Assembly: GCF_000497045.1 (NCBI RefSeq)
Contig: NW_015961990.1
Coordinates: 372,001 to 436,000 of the forward strand
Direction: 5' to 3'
DNA: 64,000 bases
From: Kalmanozyma brasiliensis GHG001
Taxonomy: Eukaryota > Basidiomycota > Ustilaginomycetes > Ustilaginales
The notes under the pieces are model-generated. The model searched no databases and was not told the DNA's origin. It was given only the letters and a program-made list of their open reading frames with translations. How positions within the stretch are numbered: the first letter of the stretch is position 1; each line of letters starts with the position of its first letter. Below are positions 21,601 to 30,206 of this stretch, one piece after another. A program made the translations under genes and the position numbers.

Positions 21601-21940
21601 TTCGACCAACGTGTCGATGGATCTGGAGAAGCGAGCGATGCCCAAGTTCATCACTCTGCCACGAAGGCGACGTCGCCGTCGCCGCAACCCGGATGGCACG
21701 ACAGTCAACCCGGAGGAGCAGGAGGCGCGCGATCTGGCCGAAGCACAGAGAAGGTCTGTAGCCGATGCAAGCGGAAGGACGACAGGAGCAACGGCTACGA
21801 CCGAGGCCACACCGCGCGGAAGCACGTCGGGAAGGCCGAGTATGAGTCTGGAGAACGAGCTGAATCCAAGCGCAGCGTTCGAGAGGATGCTCAGAGAAGA
21901 TCAGGAGGAAGGCGGTCGTCAGTCTGCTGCTGTCATGTGA
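15668..21940 (+). CDS. Giant PH-domain protein with long disordered N-terminus
   Basis: From the ATG at 15668 (MASTKAEFVASS) the gene encodes 2,090 residues; the open frame upstream begins with a non-ATG codon. The first 1,800 residues are Ser/Ala/Pro/Thr-rich with many RRxS and SP sites, likely phosphorylated and unstructured. A single pleckstrin-homology domain lies at about 1,805-1,980: it opens GVHIEGYLPRKMEF, continues WKRQYFVLHGTSLRVYKND and closes with VVDWIEALQAS; a Gly/Ser loop interrupts it. It is followed by a run of eight arginines (near residue 2,000). PH domain plus basic run suggests binding to phosphoinositides at the plasma membrane. I do not recognise a named orthologue. Confidence 0.8.
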   Translation: MASTKAEFVASSDRPAVPALLSGSPGVSAAPSPTRSSPPSTSSRPGAQTRKSNLSRILRPRGKSVSHAAVDEWSRTVGGSEGIGSIYDSSMNSREKSQVLRSVTQLTKSSINDLTGAAAEAFSGNATPALSQSAPFFSHFRMPSSSNIGPSEAPPGYHQQDHHELRRASEGSTASHASLPLEQALSSSSVSSPRQSPTSRRSSYFSMASPPFASARDTPSSSSSTSAVPSPRTTPYQPQTQLPKAHRRSSGQLGAAARQAFRSSRSFLGLPVGITEDDSGLSPTATRIFGSADRNASVTSSTIPRAHNREQASQSSPTPVLAAPGSKTEQSGTLVSTNDGDSTQGNNGIAAVHDPQPVPGAARAVDADAGASTATTHDAAHGVHTFDAVASVSHSPLAAAAEQVAVSTAEPSTKSSAADAQDADTLPRASERSGDTRPIGKANGFSINFSKLETHPPPQEQQTNDAAAAQVAAAIPASASDAGKRGVAAVSRHAPLQPGCAGIAAQDAHKDDALLLPHSSRPLLTGSTIQPQPAQFSVSDERPVSCPHSDFPSRSLLQHHTQPHSGQQPLLKDPSSSHTLYTYSTAPSTPLTSDPASVIVPDDNAGAIGTGATAAPTSLASSSSSTSLSSAAAAAVLPSSLSQRAHPCCIKSPVSVALAPPTLSSASSATNVTTLTSPSTPNTIATAITTAATTPSQSTLKLTAPLLSSSSSWLSANSAALPRPSILLNPTTSSAFSESQHASSLSAHPLSSQQLSSEEAHFDSASGAVPSDPASSTAARTTSPQGEGTGGSVLPLTPPHSSGPCHSSRRSFNAASALASINDVANLDHVPARPPSPPASAARHSVSTNTSRRDSSTESALSSLSPLSPHSSLTSATTSPEPTPSSARGSGRVSFDLRRSSLFAPFSSTSKMTSNSTRASFAGIGNGLPPNAADANASRHTSSPIAGSASKFFSRIGGSRRGSAAESSPSSPETKSRSRFASFSKIGRSGDGPSAPKDSSDLRNSMQPWASASTDVLNLNPGQARGRNSLALAREEAHRPRKSLHLPRPNVADLESERAPRATALTSAEIYALNTRSQQPIAMAAIKPEKPSSPSLQSGRRPSFNFLRRASAASTGSNADNTNGERRGSFARTFMQKTMSRNSKSDTQSDAAKIVSTSPRENDLPVFRNGIFDSQAPASASSVAYPGMSSTVHWNAPNNAGAPSHADIAPNDVDPATVVIPAYPGSAAANGTPAQPKAVTDLASSILSQRRPSQGIDQEQDAAEATDTVADSFARRGGPSSIATDAYSSTDSTASRQRPGRSSNALSHLPRLNSMRAISGASQNGRDGTARAGSDSITDSNARRAETSDEEQELSEDEEDADVTGQTSDYHDPDETETDDETDYDNSPAVSRRVSAAPMAFTGSSGGLHRNRPTESLVLPPAPTFVPNISHPLAQSEADAAASTSGATPSTGSTDSSQAVGRESWTSFNTSGFTPFETPTPSMGGNATNGGLAGPTPRARQELSESSYFSARPGTSNSSRATTAGTMSGDAPPPSPSIISRSRAPSSASVRTLRTPGTAAISSGPVPNRSMPPPVGTLPPLGLNRQISIASGLPAKIGADRSKSPAQAPGSSRPSTSGTLTPLQGPASERNVSREASMDRPGWERPTQRGDSSATSSPRKPIKPLVGLDGVAPSSARPNFYHQKSQSLVDLLGPASRRAEIATPSPTRPTINEPSNIEALRSPTTPRPPSEAPAYSKKDGLAPINTGLTAPASIATPVTPSLGRRRSMFEMRAEPPGYSIIHNRPEGPQIILPREEEGREKLPTYYCGVHIEGYLPRKMEFSAPGVQAKDRSWKRQYFVLHGTSLRVYKNDLSVERHAVNGTWGEMKGVHVHLEPMNEDGSNGSGSGLGLGAAAREAISHTPLGANRHEAAKNKEATTQFDTKHGLVRNYTLQGAESGLAADYLKRRHVVRVRAEGEQFLLQTRSDRHVVDWIEALQASTNVSMDLEKRAMPKFITLPRRRRRRRRNPDGTTVNPEEQEARDLAEAQRRSVADASGRTTGATATTEATPRGSTSGRPSMSLENELNPSAAFERMLREDQEEGGRQSAAVM

Positions 21941-23355
21941 AGAGGCCGTCACCGAGCGCAGCTCGTAGCATCGAGGAAGTGAAGCATTGTCACGGCATCA
22001 TCTCGCACCAGCGGTCGAATCTGGAATGAACAACCGACCTTTGCATTGCAAACAGCAGACGTGGTGATGAGATGTTTGATCTGACAGTGAGCAAGAGCCA
22101 GACGGCAGCGGGGGAGCGAAGCCGGACAGAAGCAGTGAGATCACCCACCGTAGTAAGCTCCAGACCGCTTTTGCCCGTGAGAAACATTTCTCGGGACGTG
22201 TGTTCCGCGGTCGATGCCATGCGGTTGCTCAAAATCCTCACGTTCCGCATTCCTGCTCTCCTTACGTAGCCCCAAGACGGGTCATCACACTCCATTGAGA
22301 CGGCGAAGAGGGAAAACGAGGCTGACGGGAGCCCTGACAATGCCCGTGGCGGACAACGGCTTCCTGCGGCCCGTCTGAAGCCGCAAGCCGCATGGTGGCC
22401 GGCTGCACCTCTCCGCGGATATCGTTGCCCGTATGTCAAGAGCACGTTTCCTGCACGGTCTTTGCCAAGAAAGCTTAGTCCCTCATCACGCTTGATCTAT
22501 CACTCTCTGACCATTGCGACAAGCTAGTGCGGCGTGCACATTGTGGAAACAGGAGGCGATACGGCTAGCGAGTTGGGAGGATGGGCGTGTGTGCGAGTGA
22601 CGTTTGTGCTGACCGTTTGCGCTTTTTAGGCGAGGGTGCTGCAGGTGTGCTGCACGCTGCGTCACGTCACGCACAAGCCTGCTTTGGCTGCTTGCCGCTT
22701 CTAATGTCCGAGATCGACGCAAGAGCAAAGGCACGCACAAAATCTCACTTTGAGTTCAGGGTCGGGACAGCTCAGACAGCCTTACCCACGGCAAAGGCGG
22801 AATGCGTTAATCTCAAGCTGCATGCTCCACGCAATCATCTGCCACAACCCTCATCACTCGTCAGACTTGGCAGTCTCCTCATAGGTCCAACCTCCATCAT
22901 CCCACTCAACTCGGACCAACTCAATCCCACACGTATACGCGACACAGGCTTTCGCGTCCGCATCGTATCGCTCGCCCGCTCGCTCATACCACTGCACGCT
23001 TCTCGGTACACCACCTCGGGTCACAGACGGGATCACCTCAAGACTCGAAGCTTGCATTTGCTCCTCCTCATTCCTCGCGCCTCAGCCCGCATCCTCACCC
23101 CCTGGCATTCACCACCCGTCCACAGGCTCCACCTCCTCTCCTCACGCCAACACTCGCGTCGTGCAATACGCTCCTAGCTCACATCGCAACGCCAGGGTCA
23201 CGTCGCTTCGCCTATAAGAAGTCGCTCTCCATCATGTATGCTGTCCGGTGATTGTCCATCACTGCTTCCCTTGCCACTCGTCCTCAACTCATCTCGCAAA
23301 TCATCTCCTCATAACGCAACACTGCCGACGCCGCTTCCGCAAGGCTGACGTCAAC
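21941..23355. other. Tandem intergenic region upstream of the NT-C2 gene
   Basis: About 1.4 kb between two plus-strand genes. The last 500 bp are pyrimidine-rich (CCTCCTCATTCC, CACCTCCTCTCC) and probably form the promoter and leader of the NT-C2 gene. A 198-codon ATG frame at 22581-23177 shows no recognisable domain and is not called as a gene. Confidence 0.55.
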
Positions 23356-26300
23356 ATGTCGCTGCTCTCGCCTTTCAACTTTGGTCAGAAGCACTCGTAC
23401 TTCCATGTGCAGCTCACCATCCATGAACTCGACAATGTGCCTCTCGTCACCGGTCTTTTTGCTTGCAAGTGGAAGATCAAGGGATCCCACTCTTTAGCAA
23501 GCTTGCAGCACTCGGCTGCTGCTGCCGTCCACCAAGGCACTTCGCGTATTGTCTCTGGCGCCGCCCGCAAGCCTCCTTCCATCTCCTCCGCAAAAGAGGC
23601 CAACAAGGACGTCAAAGCTACTGATCATGAATCGGGTGCATCGGGCAGCTTATCCAATGGTCAACCTCACGGAAAGGCTCACAATCAACGGCAACCAAGC
23701 ACATCAAGCAGCGCGGATGCTGCTTCCATTCCGAGCCGCACCAGTGAAAGTTCGAATCGTCCCGCTACCAACAAGTCGACTCTCCTCAACAATCTGCTCC
23801 ACCCTCTACAGACACAGCACAACGACTCGTCCAAAATAGATGACCAATCGGAATCGCAATCATCCACAAACCCAGCACATTCGTCAGATCCAGCCAACAA
23901 GGGCAGCACGCACGTCTCGACTGCATCCAACGCAGATGCGTCAGAAGCAGACACCTCCAGCCCTACTTCTCGTAGAGACAGCACCACCAGCCGCAAGACA
24001 ACCAATTCTCGTCCCAAATCTCTCAAGGACATCGGACGTCACAAATCGTCCGAATCGCACAATCACACCCACGATGTCGATCCGCTCCTCTTCTTCTCCC
24101 AGGAGCCCAAAGGCGAGACCCACTTTGTCAAGGTCGCGGACCACAAGGTGGAATGGGAGCGTGACGTTCAGGTCGGCATGCGCATTGGCATCGGCAAGCC
24201 CAGGACCTCGGGTCCCAATGACTCGTCTCCGAACAGCAGCCGCCGCGACAGTCCTGCTGTGTCTGCCAAGTCCAGCACCAAGGATCTGCGTTCACGAGCT
24301 AATCGTGATCAGCATCTCGAAGACATGTCTACCGCTTGGGGTCGCCTGATCAATTCAGAACTCAAGCTGACCATCAGGCAAGAGATGCCAGCCAACGCAA
24401 AATCAACCACTCACCCTTCTGTGCTGGGCCATGTCATTCTCGACCTCGCCGAGTTTGCACCCGAAGCGCCCATCCCGAGTTCGAGCGGACGCCGTCGCCA
24501 TCATCACCACCACCATCACCACCATCAACAACACCACCGGCACCACGCAGCAGGTGGCGAGCACTCGTATCGTGATCGCACTTGTCGTACTGAAACACGC
24601 AAGTTCCTGCTGAATGGCAGCAAGACCAATGCGACGGTCAAGCTCACCGTAAGCATGACCTTTCTCGGCGGAGAGAGGGAATACTATGTTCCACCCATCT
24701 CCAACGGCCTCATGGTCAACGGCTTGAGGTCGATCATGGCTCCTTCGCTGCTCGATGCTAGTCACGACACCGCCACAGCTGCATCTCCCAGCAAGTCGTC
24801 ATCCTCAGGCAATGTCAGTTCCAACAGCAGCGACAGTCTCGCAAATGAGCCGATTCGCGCCAACGCTTCCATCCGCAACCGAGAGCTCATGGGTCAAGGC
24901 TTGCCTAGTGCCAGTAGTCTCTCTCTTAATCGCCTCAACTCATATGGTCAATCACGGCACAACTTCCAGGGTCCACCAAGCAAGTACGTCTATACCAAAA
25001 AGACGTGGACGAACCGCATCCCGGAGGACAACCTGGTCGCTCCCGACAAGGTCGCTTCTGGTTCTGAAGGTGCCAAGAAGAAACCGCACCGCACGGCAGA
25101 GGCGTCTATCTTTTCGGCTCGGAATCAGGGGGATCGTGCACCTGAGGACTTGGTCGATGCCATCTTCAAGGGCATTCCTGTCGGCGGCAGTCACAACGGT
25201 CTCGCGCAGGACGAAGCTGCTGCTGCCAAGGCCGCTGCCGCCCGCGGTGGTAGAGGCGAGCATGCTGCCAACGCAACCGACTCGCTGGATGGACAGTTGC
25301 GACGTCGGGCGAGCCGATCTCCCGAACGGACTCGCGATCGTCGCCGCACCATCAGCTCTGCCTCTCAGCGTCCCAAGAAGCCCGAGCGCACTTTCTCTTT
25401 CGGCTTGGGATTCTCGTCGAAGGACAAGGACAAGGGAAAAGACAAGGCCAAAGACAAGAAGTGCGGCATCAAGAACAACAAGAGCGGCTCCACCACTGAC
25501 CTGGAGAGTCTGGCTGGAGACAGGCCACGGAGCACTCATCTTACTGTCCCCGGTTCTGACACTGGCAAGCCGCTAGTCGAGTCACCGTCCGCTTCGACAG
25601 ACGCCCTCCAGCGGACCAACAGCGAAGCAGCCATCCCCACAAGGCCCCGGGCTGTATCACGCTCGTCGTTCCGACGCTTCTCGGCTGTGCGATGGAAGCT
25701 GGGCGGCGATGAGCCAGACGAGCCAGATCCGTCATCGCAAGACACCACCCCAGTGGCCGAGACCTTCGATAGCAAGGAGCAACGCGATCGAGCTGCCATG
25801 CCTCCGCCACCCTCGGTCGTCGTAGCACCTCATATTCCGATTCGAGCCGCCGGAATCGCTGCCTCGTCCGTCGCTGCTCTTCACAAGACCGAAGCTGAGA
25901 CCAATGGCCTCAAGGAGGGACCTGCCACGGACACGGAGATCAAAGCAGCCGAGGCGCCTGGCAAGGCGATGCTTTCGCCACCAATCGTCTCGACATCTGC
26001 GGATCCAGCATCGTCAAAGGCAGCTTCGATCAAAGGTGCTGACGCTGCCAGCATCCGGTCTTTCTCGTCTACAACGAGCGCTGCAGGTCCTGGAAAGAAA
26101 GTCAGCTCCAACGACCTCAAGTCTGTCTACGAGGCTGGGCTCTCGATCCCTCAGAGTCTGTCGAACAGCACCTCTGTGGGTCTGGACCGGCTCAAACGAA
26201 CCAGCCGAGCGATTGGGCAATTCGCCAAAGACGCCGCGAGATCGACCCGGTCGGCATCTCGACCTAGCTCGAGCTCGGGCGCGGTGCCCCTGCGCGACAG

Positions 26301-26715
26301 CGAAGGTGTCTCTGGCCGTGAGAGGCTGTCGAAGGGCAACCACGGTATCGAGCCGTCCGAAGCTGCTTCAAAAGGCTGGCGAGGTGCCGGTTGGCTCAGA
26401 CCTATCTCGACGGCGCCTGCTCCCCTTCCGCCTTGCTCGCCCGATCTGTCGTCGGGCTCAGAGGATGGCGAATTCGAGGATACGGACGACCTGAATGCAT
26501 CAGTGGATCTTGCCGCTTCTCGCAGCTCGAACAATTCGGAGGATGGTCGTCGATCCTCCAATACTGACCAGACGGTCATGTCGGACACCATCGACACGCC
26601 TCCTGCCACTAAATACGGAAGCGTCAGACCGTCGCGTAAGAGAGAGCCTTCCATCGCATCGGTGTATCACGATGCGGATGAGACGCCAGATCTGGTCGGC
26701 ACAGAAGCGTTCTGA
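23356..26715 (+). CDS. NT-C2 domain (EEIG1/EHBP1-type) protein
   Basis: The ATG at 23356 (MSLLSPFNFGQKHSYF) gives 1,119 residues; an upstream in-frame GTG is not a start. The N-terminus, HVQLTIHELDNVPLVTGLFACKWKIKG, then HFVKVADHKVEWERDV, then SELKLTIRQEMP, VLGHVILDLAEFA and TVKLTVSMTFLGG (ending about residue 437), is the NT-C2 fold, a membrane-associated C2 variant found in EEIG1, EHBP1 and plant PMI proteins. A disordered insert of about 200 residues splits the domain, and a His-rich run (about 379-398) lies between strands. The rest is low-complexity, Ser- and Lys-rich. A role in membrane or organelle positioning is inferred from the family only. Confidence 0.82.
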   Translation: MSLLSPFNFGQKHSYFHVQLTIHELDNVPLVTGLFACKWKIKGSHSLASLQHSAAAAVHQGTSRIVSGAARKPPSISSAKEANKDVKATDHESGASGSLSNGQPHGKAHNQRQPSTSSSADAASIPSRTSESSNRPATNKSTLLNNLLHPLQTQHNDSSKIDDQSESQSSTNPAHSSDPANKGSTHVSTASNADASEADTSSPTSRRDSTTSRKTTNSRPKSLKDIGRHKSSESHNHTHDVDPLLFFSQEPKGETHFVKVADHKVEWERDVQVGMRIGIGKPRTSGPNDSSPNSSRRDSPAVSAKSSTKDLRSRANRDQHLEDMSTAWGRLINSELKLTIRQEMPANAKSTTHPSVLGHVILDLAEFAPEAPIPSSSGRRRHHHHHHHHHQQHHRHHAAGGEHSYRDRTCRTETRKFLLNGSKTNATVKLTVSMTFLGGEREYYVPPISNGLMVNGLRSIMAPSLLDASHDTATAASPSKSSSSGNVSSNSSDSLANEPIRANASIRNRELMGQGLPSASSLSLNRLNSYGQSRHNFQGPPSKYVYTKKTWTNRIPEDNLVAPDKVASGSEGAKKKPHRTAEASIFSARNQGDRAPEDLVDAIFKGIPVGGSHNGLAQDEAAAAKAAAARGGRGEHAANATDSLDGQLRRRASRSPERTRDRRRTISSASQRPKKPERTFSFGLGFSSKDKDKGKDKAKDKKCGIKNNKSGSTTDLESLAGDRPRSTHLTVPGSDTGKPLVESPSASTDALQRTNSEAAIPTRPRAVSRSSFRRFSAVRWKLGGDEPDEPDPSSQDTTPVAETFDSKEQRDRAAMPPPPSVVVAPHIPIRAAGIAASSVAALHKTEAETNGLKEGPATDTEIKAAEAPGKAMLSPPIVSTSADPASSKAASIKGADAASIRSFSSTTSAAGPGKKVSSNDLKSVYEAGLSIPQSLSNSTSVGLDRLKRTSRAIGQFAKDAARSTRSASRPSSSSGAVPLRDSEGVSGRERLSKGNHGIEPSEAASKGWRGAGWLRPISTAPAPLPPCSPDLSSGSEDGEFEDTDDLNASVDLAASRSSNNSEDGRRSSNTDQTVMSDTIDTPPATKYGSVRPSRKREPSIASVYHDADETPDLVGTEAF
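24490..24548 (+). repeat. His/Gln codon repeat (CAT/CAC tract)
   Basis: A CAT/CAC-rich tract encodes nine consecutive His, then QQHHRHH, inside the NT-C2 domain. Mixed CAT and CAC codons argue for some selection or age rather than a fresh slippage event. Confidence 0.85.
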
Positions 26716-27226
26716 CGGGACCGGTGCTCACCTTCGTAGCAATCCAGCCGCCGCTTGTCACTTGCTCCATCATCTAGCACTGTCATTGTCGTTCCCCTTA
26801 GTTTCGAACTCATCTGTATTTGTACTCGTCCCTTGCAAGCATGCATGTCGTTCTCTCATTAGGAAAGGTCATCTGAGTGTTGAGCTGGCTGTTCGTGAAT
26901 AGTGGACAAGGCCCAAATAATCTTGAGAAGAACGATTTGGTGAAGGCGCTTAAATTCAGTCTGTTAGGCCGTAGCTGGCATGAGGGACGCTCCTAGAGAA
27001 ATTTGCGCGGTGGAGGTCTGACCGCCTAAGACGCTGCGAAATCGAGTTTGGTGAGTTGTGATCGACTCGACCGCGCGTCTCAGCGGGAGAAGGCGTTGCA
27101 GCACAGAATGCAAACCAACACCTTTCATTCCTACCTACATCACTCACCACAAGTTCGCGTCATATCCAACACACACACACACACACCGACGACGACCTCA
27201 TTCAATTATAAGTATCGTCGTCGACA
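26716..27226. other. Promoter and leader region of RPN3
   Basis: A 511-bp gap between the NT-C2 and RPN3 genes. It contains an (AC)9 microsatellite at 27169-27186, just 40 bp before the RPN3 ATG. I looked for the yeast proteasome element GGTGGCAAA on both strands and did not see it. Confidence 0.6.
27169..27186. repeat. (AC)9 dinucleotide microsatellite
   Basis: Nine AC units in the presumed 5' leader of RPN3. Useful only as a length-variable marker. Confidence 0.9.
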
Positions 27227-29035
27227 ATGCCCGAGCCAGTCAAAGCCACCAAGGAGGAGGCTCCTGCTGCCTCTGCAGCCAAGACGACCGAGACTTCGGT
27301 CAAGCGACCAAGCGAGAAGGAACAACTCCTGTCGCTGCTCCGACACAACTTCCTCTTGATCGAGCGCAGCGTCTCACACATCGAACAACGCTTCACCGCT
27401 CGCGTGCTGCGCACCTTGCCCTATGTCAGGAGAAAGGTGAATGCTCATCCCGAGGTGCTGGCGCTTGCCGTGCAGGAAGGCATCCTTGCCCGCAACCAGG
27501 ACGACGCATCGATCCAAAAGCATCTTCTTACTTTCCTGCCTCAGCCATACAAGCCCGAGCCGCCTGCCGCAAATGGTGCCAGCTCGACCACTGCTGCGTC
27601 TGCTCCTGCTGGCGACGGCATGGACATCGATACTGCCGAGCCCAAGGCGGAAGCTGAGAAGGACGCCAAGGCCGCTCCTGCTGTCGCGTCTACACAGTCT
27701 TTGAAGCCGGCTCAGAGGCTGCCTGAAGCTCAGCCTGAGCTGGTCGCCTACCTCCGCTTGCTGGCGCTCGTCCACCTCATCGACAATAAAAAGCTCGACG
27801 CTGCCTCCAACGAGGCCGTCGCTTGCATCTCGACCATCACCGCACAAAACAGAAGGACACTCGACCATCTCGCAGCTAAGACGATCTTTTACCTCGGTCG
27901 AGCGGAGGAGCTCAAGGCTGAGCAAGCAAAGGCCAAAGGCGGACGCGTCGAAGGTGGTCTCACCGCTATCCGAACTCAGTTGCTCGGCTTGCAGCGAACT
28001 GCATCTCTCCGTCACGACACCGAGACGGAAGCCACCATCATCAACTTGCTCTTGAGGTCGTACATTGTCGAAGCAAACCTGTACGACCAGGCTGACAAGC
28101 TGGTGGCCAGGGCTCCTTTCCCGCGATCAAGCGCTAGCAACCCTCAAGTCGCCAGGTACGACTACTACGTGGGACGAATCCGCGCCGTTCAGCTCGACTA
28201 CACTCAGGCGCACGTGCACTTGCAGCAGGCTATCCGACGTGCCCCTCAGGCTTCGCTTCCGCAGGAGTCGAGCTCTGCTGGAGGTGACAATGCTGAAGGT
28301 GCTGTCAAAGCAGCGGCTGTCGAGAAAAAGCAGGCCGGCAGCAAGAAAGAGTCGAATCCCGTCGGTCAATCTCAGACGGCAGCTGGCTTCTTGCAGACCG
28401 CCTACAAGTTCCTTGTTGTCGTCGAATTGCTCATGGGTGAGATTCCGGAACGATCGATCTTCCGCACGCCCGTTCTGCGCAAAGCTCTCGCCCCTTACAT
28501 GGAGATCGTCCAGGCAGTCCGCGTCGGCGACCTGCAACGCTTCCAATCGACACTGCAACAGCACACATCGCTCTTCCAGACGGACAAGACGCTCTCGCTC
28601 ATCGTGCGCCTGCGCCACAACGTGATCAAGACGGGCATCCGAATGATCTCGCTCTCGTACTCGCGCATCTCGCTTGCGGACATCACGCACAAGCTGCACC
28701 TCGAGTCGGAGGAGGATGCCGAGTACATTGTGGCCAAGGCGATCCGCGACAATGTGGTGGACAGCCGAGATACGCGCGTGGACCACGAAAAGGCCGAGAT
28801 GGTGAATCGCGAGAGTAAGGACCTGTACGAGACGGACGAGCCGATGCAGCAGTTCCAGCAGAGGATCCAGTTCTGCCTTCAGCTGCACAACGAGAGCGTC
28901 AAGGCGATGCGCTACCCGCTCAACGGACACAAGGCCGAGCTCAACAGTGTCGCAGAGGCGCACGAGAGGGAGAGAGAGTTGGCCGCCGAGATCGCCGATG
29001 GCGATATGGATGATAGCGACGATGACTGGGCGTAG
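27227..29035 (+). CDS. RPN3: 26S proteasome regulatory subunit Rpn3 (PSMD3)
   Basis: The 602-residue protein matches Rpn3, a scaffold subunit of the 19S lid. Characteristic parts are LLRHNFLLIERSVSHIEQRFTARVLRTLP near the N-terminus, YDYYVGRIRAVQLDYTQAHVHL in the middle, FLVVVELLMGEIPERSIFR, and the C-terminal PCI domain (about 380-520) with YSRISLADITHKLHLESEEDAEYIVAKAIRD. The tail is acidic (DMDDSDDDWA). Ala/Glu-rich inserts at about 105-150 and 345-380 are not conserved in the family. Start is supported by a good context ATG and lack of an in-frame alternative. It converges on a TFIIIC-subunit gene, stops 88 bp apart. Confidence 0.95.
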   Translation: MPEPVKATKEEAPAASAAKTTETSVKRPSEKEQLLSLLRHNFLLIERSVSHIEQRFTARVLRTLPYVRRKVNAHPEVLALAVQEGILARNQDDASIQKHLLTFLPQPYKPEPPAANGASSTTAASAPAGDGMDIDTAEPKAEAEKDAKAAPAVASTQSLKPAQRLPEAQPELVAYLRLLALVHLIDNKKLDAASNEAVACISTITAQNRRTLDHLAAKTIFYLGRAEELKAEQAKAKGGRVEGGLTAIRTQLLGLQRTASLRHDTETEATIINLLLRSYIVEANLYDQADKLVARAPFPRSSASNPQVARYDYYVGRIRAVQLDYTQAHVHLQQAIRRAPQASLPQESSSAGGDNAEGAVKAAAVEKKQAGSKKESNPVGQSQTAAGFLQTAYKFLVVVELLMGEIPERSIFRTPVLRKALAPYMEIVQAVRVGDLQRFQSTLQQHTSLFQTDKTLSLIVRLRHNVIKTGIRMISLSYSRISLADITHKLHLESEEDAEYIVAKAIRDNVVDSRDTRVDHEKAEMVNRESKDLYETDEPMQQFQQRIQFCLQLHNESVKAMRYPLNGHKAELNSVAEAHERERELAAEIADGDMDDSDDDWA

Positions 29036-29123
29036 ACGATGCTGTGGGCGCTTAATTAGCAATTCAGTTCAACGAGAAGCAGTGTGACGCTGATACGGAA
29101 TGTGATGCAATTGAATTGGAGTG

Positions 29124-30206
29124 TCACAATCCAGCTTGGTCAAAGGATGTTGGTGGTCGCGGATCCTGGCCGCTGCTGCCAGCGTCTTCATCAGCCTGCT
29201 CTTGCGGCTGCTCGTGTGAGGGCGGCGCTGGCACCTGTGTGTCTTCGGATTGTGGCGCCGTTGAACTCGAGCCTTGCCGCTCCTGCTGCTCCTGCTGTTG
29301 TTGAAGATGCAACTTGGCCGCCTTCCTGATCTTCCTCTCTGCCGCTCTGATCATCTGTTCTTCCTCCGAGATGCCTTTGCGCTTGTACTTGCCCCGACCG
29401 ACGCCTTTCTCTGATGTACTCGATGGGCCATTCGGAGGACCCATGAGACTTGCTACCGACGCCAGTCTTTGTGCATCATCGTCTCTCGCTCCACTTCTCG
29501 TCGCACTGGACTCGAGCACATATCCCTGATTCGACCTCGCCAGCGCCTTCAGCTTCTCATACACGTCACCATCCTTACCGCCGCTCGTCTCTCTCGCTGC
29601 AGGATCGTAGATGGGTCGGAACAGGATCCTCTTCCTCGTCGATGTCGAGCGCGCATCTGCCCTACCATCTCTCGTCGACGGAGGCACCGGCTGCAATTGA
29701 TGCTGCTTGCTCCGTGGTCGCGTGGGATCGAACTCGTCCGTGAGCACAATCTCGCTTCCGAACAGATCCATGCGTCTGCCTCGGAGTACCGTATCATTGA
29801 TCTTAAGTAGTGGCTGGGCCGAGTCGAGTCCCGTAATGGCCATCTGCTTGCCAGCGCCAAGATGGGTTGTGCTAGAGGGCTTGGATGTTTCGGTTGCCTT
29901 TGCATCACCACCAGCGCGAGAGCCGCGCACCGTCCGCGCAGATGAGGTCGCGGTCGCAGCATGAGGCTCGGATACAAAGTCAAGACCAGCTGAGTAGCCG
30001 AGCAGGGCACGCTTGGCAATGCGTTCGGTTCCCAAGTCGAGCGTGACGAGCTCCTCGTCGTCGGTAAAGGACCATTCAGAGGCGCCGTCCGAGTCGTCGT
30101 CGACAGAAGAGGTCGGGTCCAGCGGTGTGCTGCTAGAGGGACCATCTGAGAAGGCGTCATTCGGCAGACGATGCCACGACGCGTCGATGATGGGTTCCAC
30201 CGCCAT
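29124..30206 (-). CDS. TFIIIC small subunit with triple-barrel domain (Tfc7/Sfc7/GTF3C6-like)
   Basis: The 360-residue protein contains an N-terminal strand WSFTDDEELVTLDLGTE (about 44-60) and later ITGLDSAQPLLKINDTVLRGRRMDLFGSEIVLTDEF (about 123-158). This fits the TFIIIC_sub6 triple-barrel domain of yeast tau55, S. pombe Sfc7 and human GTF3C6. The protein would be part of transcription factor TFIIIC, which recruits RNA polymerase III to tRNA genes. The C-terminal half is basic, then Gln/Glu-rich and probably disordered (LHLQQQQEQQERQ). It is divergent to the alpha/beta-hydrolase gene. Confidence 0.8.
   Translation of the reverse strand: MAVEPIIDASWHRLPNDAFSDGPSSSTPLDPTSSVDDDSDGASEWSFTDDEELVTLDLGTERIAKRALLGYSAGLDFVSEPHAATATSSARTVRGSRAGGDAKATETSKPSSTTHLGAGKQMAITGLDSAQPLLKINDTVLRGRRMDLFGSEIVLTDEFDPTRPRSKQHQLQPVPPSTRDGRADARSTSTRKRILFRPIYDPAARETSGGKDGDVYEKLKALARSNQGYVLESSATRSGARDDDAQRLASVASLMGPPNGPSSTSEKGVGRGKYKRKGISEEEQMIRAAERKIRKAAKLHLQQQQEQQERQGSSSTAPQSEDTQVPAPPSHEQPQEQADEDAGSSGQDPRPPTSFDQAGL

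Noticed and set aside
22581..23177. 198-codon ATG frame upstream of the NT-C2 gene
   Set aside because: It is pyrimidine-rich leader-like sequence, lacks signal peptide, membrane segment or conserved motif, and runs into the promoter of the next gene.
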